The notes under the pieces: generated by a model | Seen by the model: the letters and a program-made list of their open reading frames with translations, nothing else | Database searches by the model: none | Told to the model about the DNA's origin: nothing | Position numbers and translations under genes: made by a program | NCBI RefSeq assembly: GCF_018139145.2 | Contig: NC_059481.1 | Location: 17,534,368-17,598,367 of the forward strand | Direction: 5' to 3' | Source of the DNA: Gymnogyps californianus | Taxonomy: Eukaryota > Chordata > Aves > Accipitriformes > Cathartidae | Length of the DNA stretch: 64,000 bases | In this document: positions 12,609-64,000 of the stretch, in pieces | How the letters are laid out: every line of letters begins with the position of its first letter | Position numbering within the stretch: position 1 is the first letter of the stretch

Positions 12609-14929
12609 CTTTGTGTTTGTCCTTTCTGGCTGAATATTTTTTTTGTGTCATTGTGTTGATATTGAAGTGGGTTACGTTTTTGGTTGCTATTAAAGTGAGA
12701 AATACTTTAGCTGCTAAGCACTAAAGGCAAGGTAAAATTTTGTGCTATACTTGATTTAAAATGTGGTTTTCATTTGCAAATTATGTTCACTTTGCCATGA
12801 CTTCCAATGAATTTTTATTCGCTGGTTTGTTCATTCAGGTGCTTAATGTTAGGGGTTTTTCAGTACTTGGCCTATTGTCAGAGTACTTCTGCTGAACTTT
12901 CTGAAGTTATTTTAAGATGGAATTGATATCAATTGAAGGCTGAGCAAATATGACAATAAATGAGTACTTGAATGTTTTGTGTAACTTTTTTAGGTATACT
13001 TCTTTGGTTGTATATGGGTACAGAAACTTTTCAACAGATTTCCTGGACAGCATACTTCCTAAACAGTCTATTTGGTCTTAAAATTGTTCTGTACAAGTGT
13101 CCAATCTGCTTCACCGCTATTTAATGTAGACTTAGCTGCGTGATACTGTACCATGTATTTGATGAGAAGAAATGGTGTTGTTTTTGATATTGCTACAGAT
13201 GACATGTTAACCTTTACAAATGAATTTTAAAATGGTTCCAATGTTCAAAAAACAATTTCCTTTCAAGTTTCTTGTGGATCAAATAGTTAAACTGTAGCCA
13301 CCTTCCTATGTATGTTTCACCTGAAATTCATAGTTGTCTTTGTTGTATGCTGGAGGGCCAAGATGACAAACCTGGTGCTGAGAACCTAGATGTTTTCTTT
13401 TAAAAACAAACAAAACCCCATTGTGTGTGTTCAACCATTTGGCTTGCTCAGACTTCTTTGTAAATATCCATTTTTACCATGATGAATTGTTCATACCTGT
13501 GTAATCCAGCCATTTTGATGATATGTGCTTGCTCAAGTTTGGTTTTGCCATGTGTTACATGGTGGAGTTGAATACTGGGACCAATCTAAAGGGATCCCCA
13601 TTCAGATGAGTGGATTTTCTTAATGTTACCCAAAATTGCTTGGAATGGTCTTGCGTTGTGTCTTTTAGTTCTTGTAGTCTAGGTGCAAGGGGTCTTCTGT
13701 AAATAATCAGTAAAGTGAAATTCTTTAAAATGGACTGTGGCAACAAAGTGTTCCTACTCAAACCCCTTGATGTGGAAAGGTGATAGGTTATTGGAGGATG
13801 TGAATGGCAAGTGTGTGGAGGAGTTGATGGGGACTGTCTTGGTTCTACTGGTAGAAGCCAGTGGGAGGAGTTGATGGAGACTATCTTGGTTCTACTGGTA
13901 GAAGCCAGTGTTTTCAGGCTGTTGGGATGCTGTGCCATGGATGTCCCCATAGAAACCCAAACTAGCCCATTACCCCCTTCCCCCTCAGCAGTCTGCCAAT
14001 GTCTGATTTCACTGTCTTGTGATGCTTACAACTATGCAAGATGTCCTTGTGCTTTAAGGAGTCTGTTGCTTGTGGGAAGACAACTGGTAGTCAGAATACA
14101 AGCGGTTAGGGGATGCTTGGATCTTGTCCATTTCCTCTGTGATACATCCTCTCAATACTAGGATGTTGTATGTGAGATGTTGCTTGATTTCCAGTTCTAC
14201 AGCTTGGTTATTACACGGCTTTAAAATTCGTTTGTTGTGTTAAAATCTGTGAACGAACATTAATGGGTTAAGAAAGTGCATTAGACATAACCCTTTTAGT
14301 GGTGTCAGACTTATTTTACAGTAGTGCCTTTGCATAACTGATGAAAATTGTGTAGCTGTTGGATTTTTGTTGTCGGGGGAAACCACTAGGGAGGCGCTGT
14401 CGAGCTGGGGTTGGTTATCAGCAATGCGGGGCTTTCTTAGGAGCGCCTGACGCTCTTGTCCCAAGCTTTAAGTGCAAGTGTTGGGTGACGAATGGTGGAG
14501 CTATTGTCTGGGGACACTGCCACTGAATTGAAAAAAAGCTACCCCTTGGGTGGGGTGAGCCCCAAGGTGGGTTGTTGCTGGCTGCATGGCTGTTAGCTCC
14601 ACTTCCATTCTTTCAAAATGGCTTGTAACAGCACCACTTCCTGTCCAGGGAGGAAGTAATTTTAGCCCAGGCACTGAAATATTTAGCAAATCTTTAAAAC
14701 AAAAGGCACAAATTCCATTTCTTTCTGGTTTCAAAAGGGTGCCTGAGCCACATGGGGTTAAGGTGCCCCTTCAGCTGGGGTAGTTGGAAGAAGCCAGGGC
14801 TGTGGGGGTAGCAGGCACCCTTTAGGTGGAGGCTATCTCTTTTTTTGGTAGAAATGAAGGGGTGGGTCTATGGTACATCACCTGAGTTGTGGGGTAAATG
14901 TAGAGAGTGTCAATCAAAGGCAGAGCTCA
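12609..14929. other. CHASERR-CHD2 spacer
   Basis: About 2.3 kb between the lncRNA 3' end and the CHD2 leader. GC content rises towards CHD2 after about 13,800. It contains a 47-bp tandem duplication (13817-13910). No splice-bounded exon or credible ORF is seen. In mammals the corresponding interval is also short and is where read-through or promoter competition could act. Confidence 0.65.
13817..13910. repeat. Tandem duplication, 2 x 47 bp
   Basis: Units 13817-13863 and 13864-13910 are head to tail with two substitutions between them (both G to A). Each unit begins GGAGGAGTTGATGG and ends GTAGAAGCCAGTG. It lies about 1.0 kb before the CHD2 leader. Confidence 0.95.
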
Positions 14930-14949
14930 GAGCTGGGAAGGAGCTCTAG

Positions 14950-14967
14950 ATGGCGGCTGTGCCTTAG
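14950..14967 (+). other. Upstream ORF 1 of CHD2 leader (5 codons)
   Basis: ATG inside the YY1-like AGATGGCGGC motif, followed by four codons and TAG. It is translated only if the start site lies upstream of 14950. Confidence 0.4.
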
Positions 14968-15198
14968 AGAGAGCGCGCTCAGCTCCGTGCCTTCCCCAAC
15001 ACTTTACGCAACTTTCCCTAACTTTCGGGCAGCCTCAGGGGGCCCCCACAGCCCCTTGCCTCTCCTAGGCACTAATCGGGGGCCGAGCGGACCTTTTTCG
15101 GGCAGAAAAGCAGCTTTTGAGGGCTCCCTTTTCGTGCCTTGCTGGAAAGAAGAAGCCGTGGAGAGAGCCCAGGTCGTTGTTTTTCCAGCTTAGAAGCC

Positions 15199-15263
15199 AT
15201 GGCGTACCTCCATTTTTGTGCGCTCTCCTAATGAGCTTTTTCTCCCGGACATTTTTGTACTAA
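15199..15263 (+). other. Overlapping upstream ORFs 2 and 3 of CHD2 leader
   Basis: uORF 2 (15199-15231, 10 codons) starts in a strong Kozak context, GCCATGG. Its stop TAA shares an A with the start of uORF 3 (15231-15263, 10 codons), forming TAATG, an arrangement that can favour reinitiation. Both lie inside exon 1. Confidence 0.6.
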
Positions 15264-15377
15264 TTATCGCTTCTTTTGCTTTATCGGCAGCATATTTTTG
15301 GGATTAGAATATATATTTTTTTTTTCATTCTCTGAAATTCGTATTTTATCATTATAACTCTAAATATTTTGGATCTA

Positions 15378-15733
15378 ATGTTTTTCCACTACCCGAAACT
15401 AATATCGACTTGGTCCTGGCGGCGGTGCATGGATCAGGTAGGTGAGCAATTAATAATAATAATTTTTAGATTTCTGCTGTTTTGAGTACTTCGATTTTCG
15501 ACCGATTTGAGCTGTATTGGGATGACGCAATAAGATACAGAGATTATTTGCATCCAGTGTTACTTTGGGAAAGTTTGCAGGATGCTCCTCTACTGTGTTT
15601 ATTCTCGGATTTTTCTTCTAAAAACGATTATTTGTTTTAAATCTCCGTTTTGCCGTGTTGATCAGTGTTGTGTATTGTTATAACAATATCATTGCAGCGT
15701 CAGGACTTTGTTCCTGATAATGAAAGCCAGTGA
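15378..15733 (+). other. Upstream ORF 4, spans the exon 1/exon 2 junction
   Basis: Starts at ATG 15378 in exon 1, reads 20 codons to the donor at 15437, and continues after splicing at 15698 for 11 more codons to TGA at 15731-15733. A second in-frame ATG is at 15429. Use of the alternative donor at 15441 would change the tail and still end before the CHD2 start codon. Translation is inferred. Confidence 0.5.
15438..15697 (+). other. CHD2 intron 1 (260 bp)
   Basis: Short AT-rich intron separating the non-coding exon from exon 2, with a run of AAT repeats just after the donor (about 15451-15464). Acceptor TATCATTGCAG ends at 15697. Confidence 0.8.
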
Positions 15734-15827
15734 AACGAACTGGGACCTTACCTTTCTTTCAACTTTTGACAGTAAATACCTGGGCACAGGACTTCAAAGC
15801 AAACAGACACCCCTGACCCCCTCTTAA
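15720..15827 (+). other. Upstream ORF 5 in exon 2 (35 codons)
   Basis: ATG at 15720 overlaps the end of uORF 4 in another frame and reads to TAA at 15825-15827, only 17 nt before the CHD2 start codon. It is not in frame with CHD2. Confidence 0.5.
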
Positions 15828-15844
15828 TATTTAAGAATAAAAAG

Positions 15845-63848
<48,004 letters not shown>

Positions 63849-64000
63849 GTATGTGGTACTCTCAGGAGCAGCTTAAGAGATAGGAAAGTCTCTGAGCAGA
63901 AGGGCAAGCTATGAGACTTACCATTCACTAAAGGCCCTGTGTGAAGAGATATCAATCAAGCACTGTGGGGTGAGGTAGTATCCCTTTTTCAGCCCTCCTG

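Larger units (their letters stand above)
14850..15437 (+). promoter_or_regulatory. CHD2: CHD2 promoter and non-coding exon 1
   Basis: GC-rich block without a TATA box. AGATGGCGGC at 14948-14957 fits the YY1 site that commonly sits just inside the first exon of TATA-less genes, so the start site is inferred near 14,930-14,950. Exon 1 would then run to the donor CAG|GTAGGT at 15437, with a second possible donor TAG|GTGAGC four bases on (15441). The 3' half of the exon is AT-rich and T-rich, unlike the 5' half. The leader contains several upstream ORFs listed separately. The TSS is not directly visible. Confidence 0.75.

Noticed and set aside
14870..15193. 107-codon open frame over the CHD2 promoter
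   Set aside because: It lies across the inferred transcription start in GC-rich leader DNA, begins upstream of the likely start site and ends before the real start codon.

Overview
This is vertebrate nuclear genomic DNA, most likely from a bird. Coding sequence is broken into short exons with GT-AG introns. Few obvious transposons are visible. A- and C-rich runs typical of avian introns occur (for example near 6670, 10585 and 33360). The recognised gene is much more compact than its mammalian counterpart, with most introns between about 130 and 1500 bp. Species cannot be fixed from the sequence alone.

Region 1 (1 to about 12,610, + strand) fits the 3' part of the long non-coding RNA CHASERR, which lies just upstream of CHD2 and on the same strand in vertebrates. 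Three short internal exon candidates (1373-1444, 2158-2246, 6569-6629) and a terminal exon (12204 to about 12,608, AATAAA at 12583) can be placed by splice signals. Its promoter and first exon lie before the window. Region 2 (about 12,610-14,930) is a 2.3-kb spacer with a 47-bp tandem duplication.

Region 3 (about 14,930-64,000, + strand) is CHD2, a SNF2-family chromatin remodeller. It has a GC-rich promoter and 5' leader (non-coding exon 1 ending at 15437, start codon at 15845 in exon 2) and a 14-kb intron 2 containing two GC-rich, promoter-like islands (about 18,950-19,590 and 28,260-28,560). Exons 3 to 33 follow. The 32 coding exons here join in one unbroken frame of 1430 codons (4290 nt), with every junction GT-AG and phase-consistent. 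They cover the acidic/Ser-rich N terminus, both chromodomains, the full two-lobed ATPase, the bridge, the SANT-SLIDE DNA-binding region and the start of the Lys-rich C-terminal tail. The last exons (CHCT/DUF4208 domain and C terminus, about 400 residues by comparison with the 1828-residue human protein) lie beyond the window.

In mammals CHASERR represses CHD2 in cis, and CHD2 protein in turn affects CHASERR, so the window holds both halves of a dosage-control circuit. The CHD2 leader adds a likely third layer: at least five short upstream ORFs, one crossing the exon 1/2 junction. No second protein-coding gene is supported. Most other open frames are short and unconserved in appearance, and are read here as chance.
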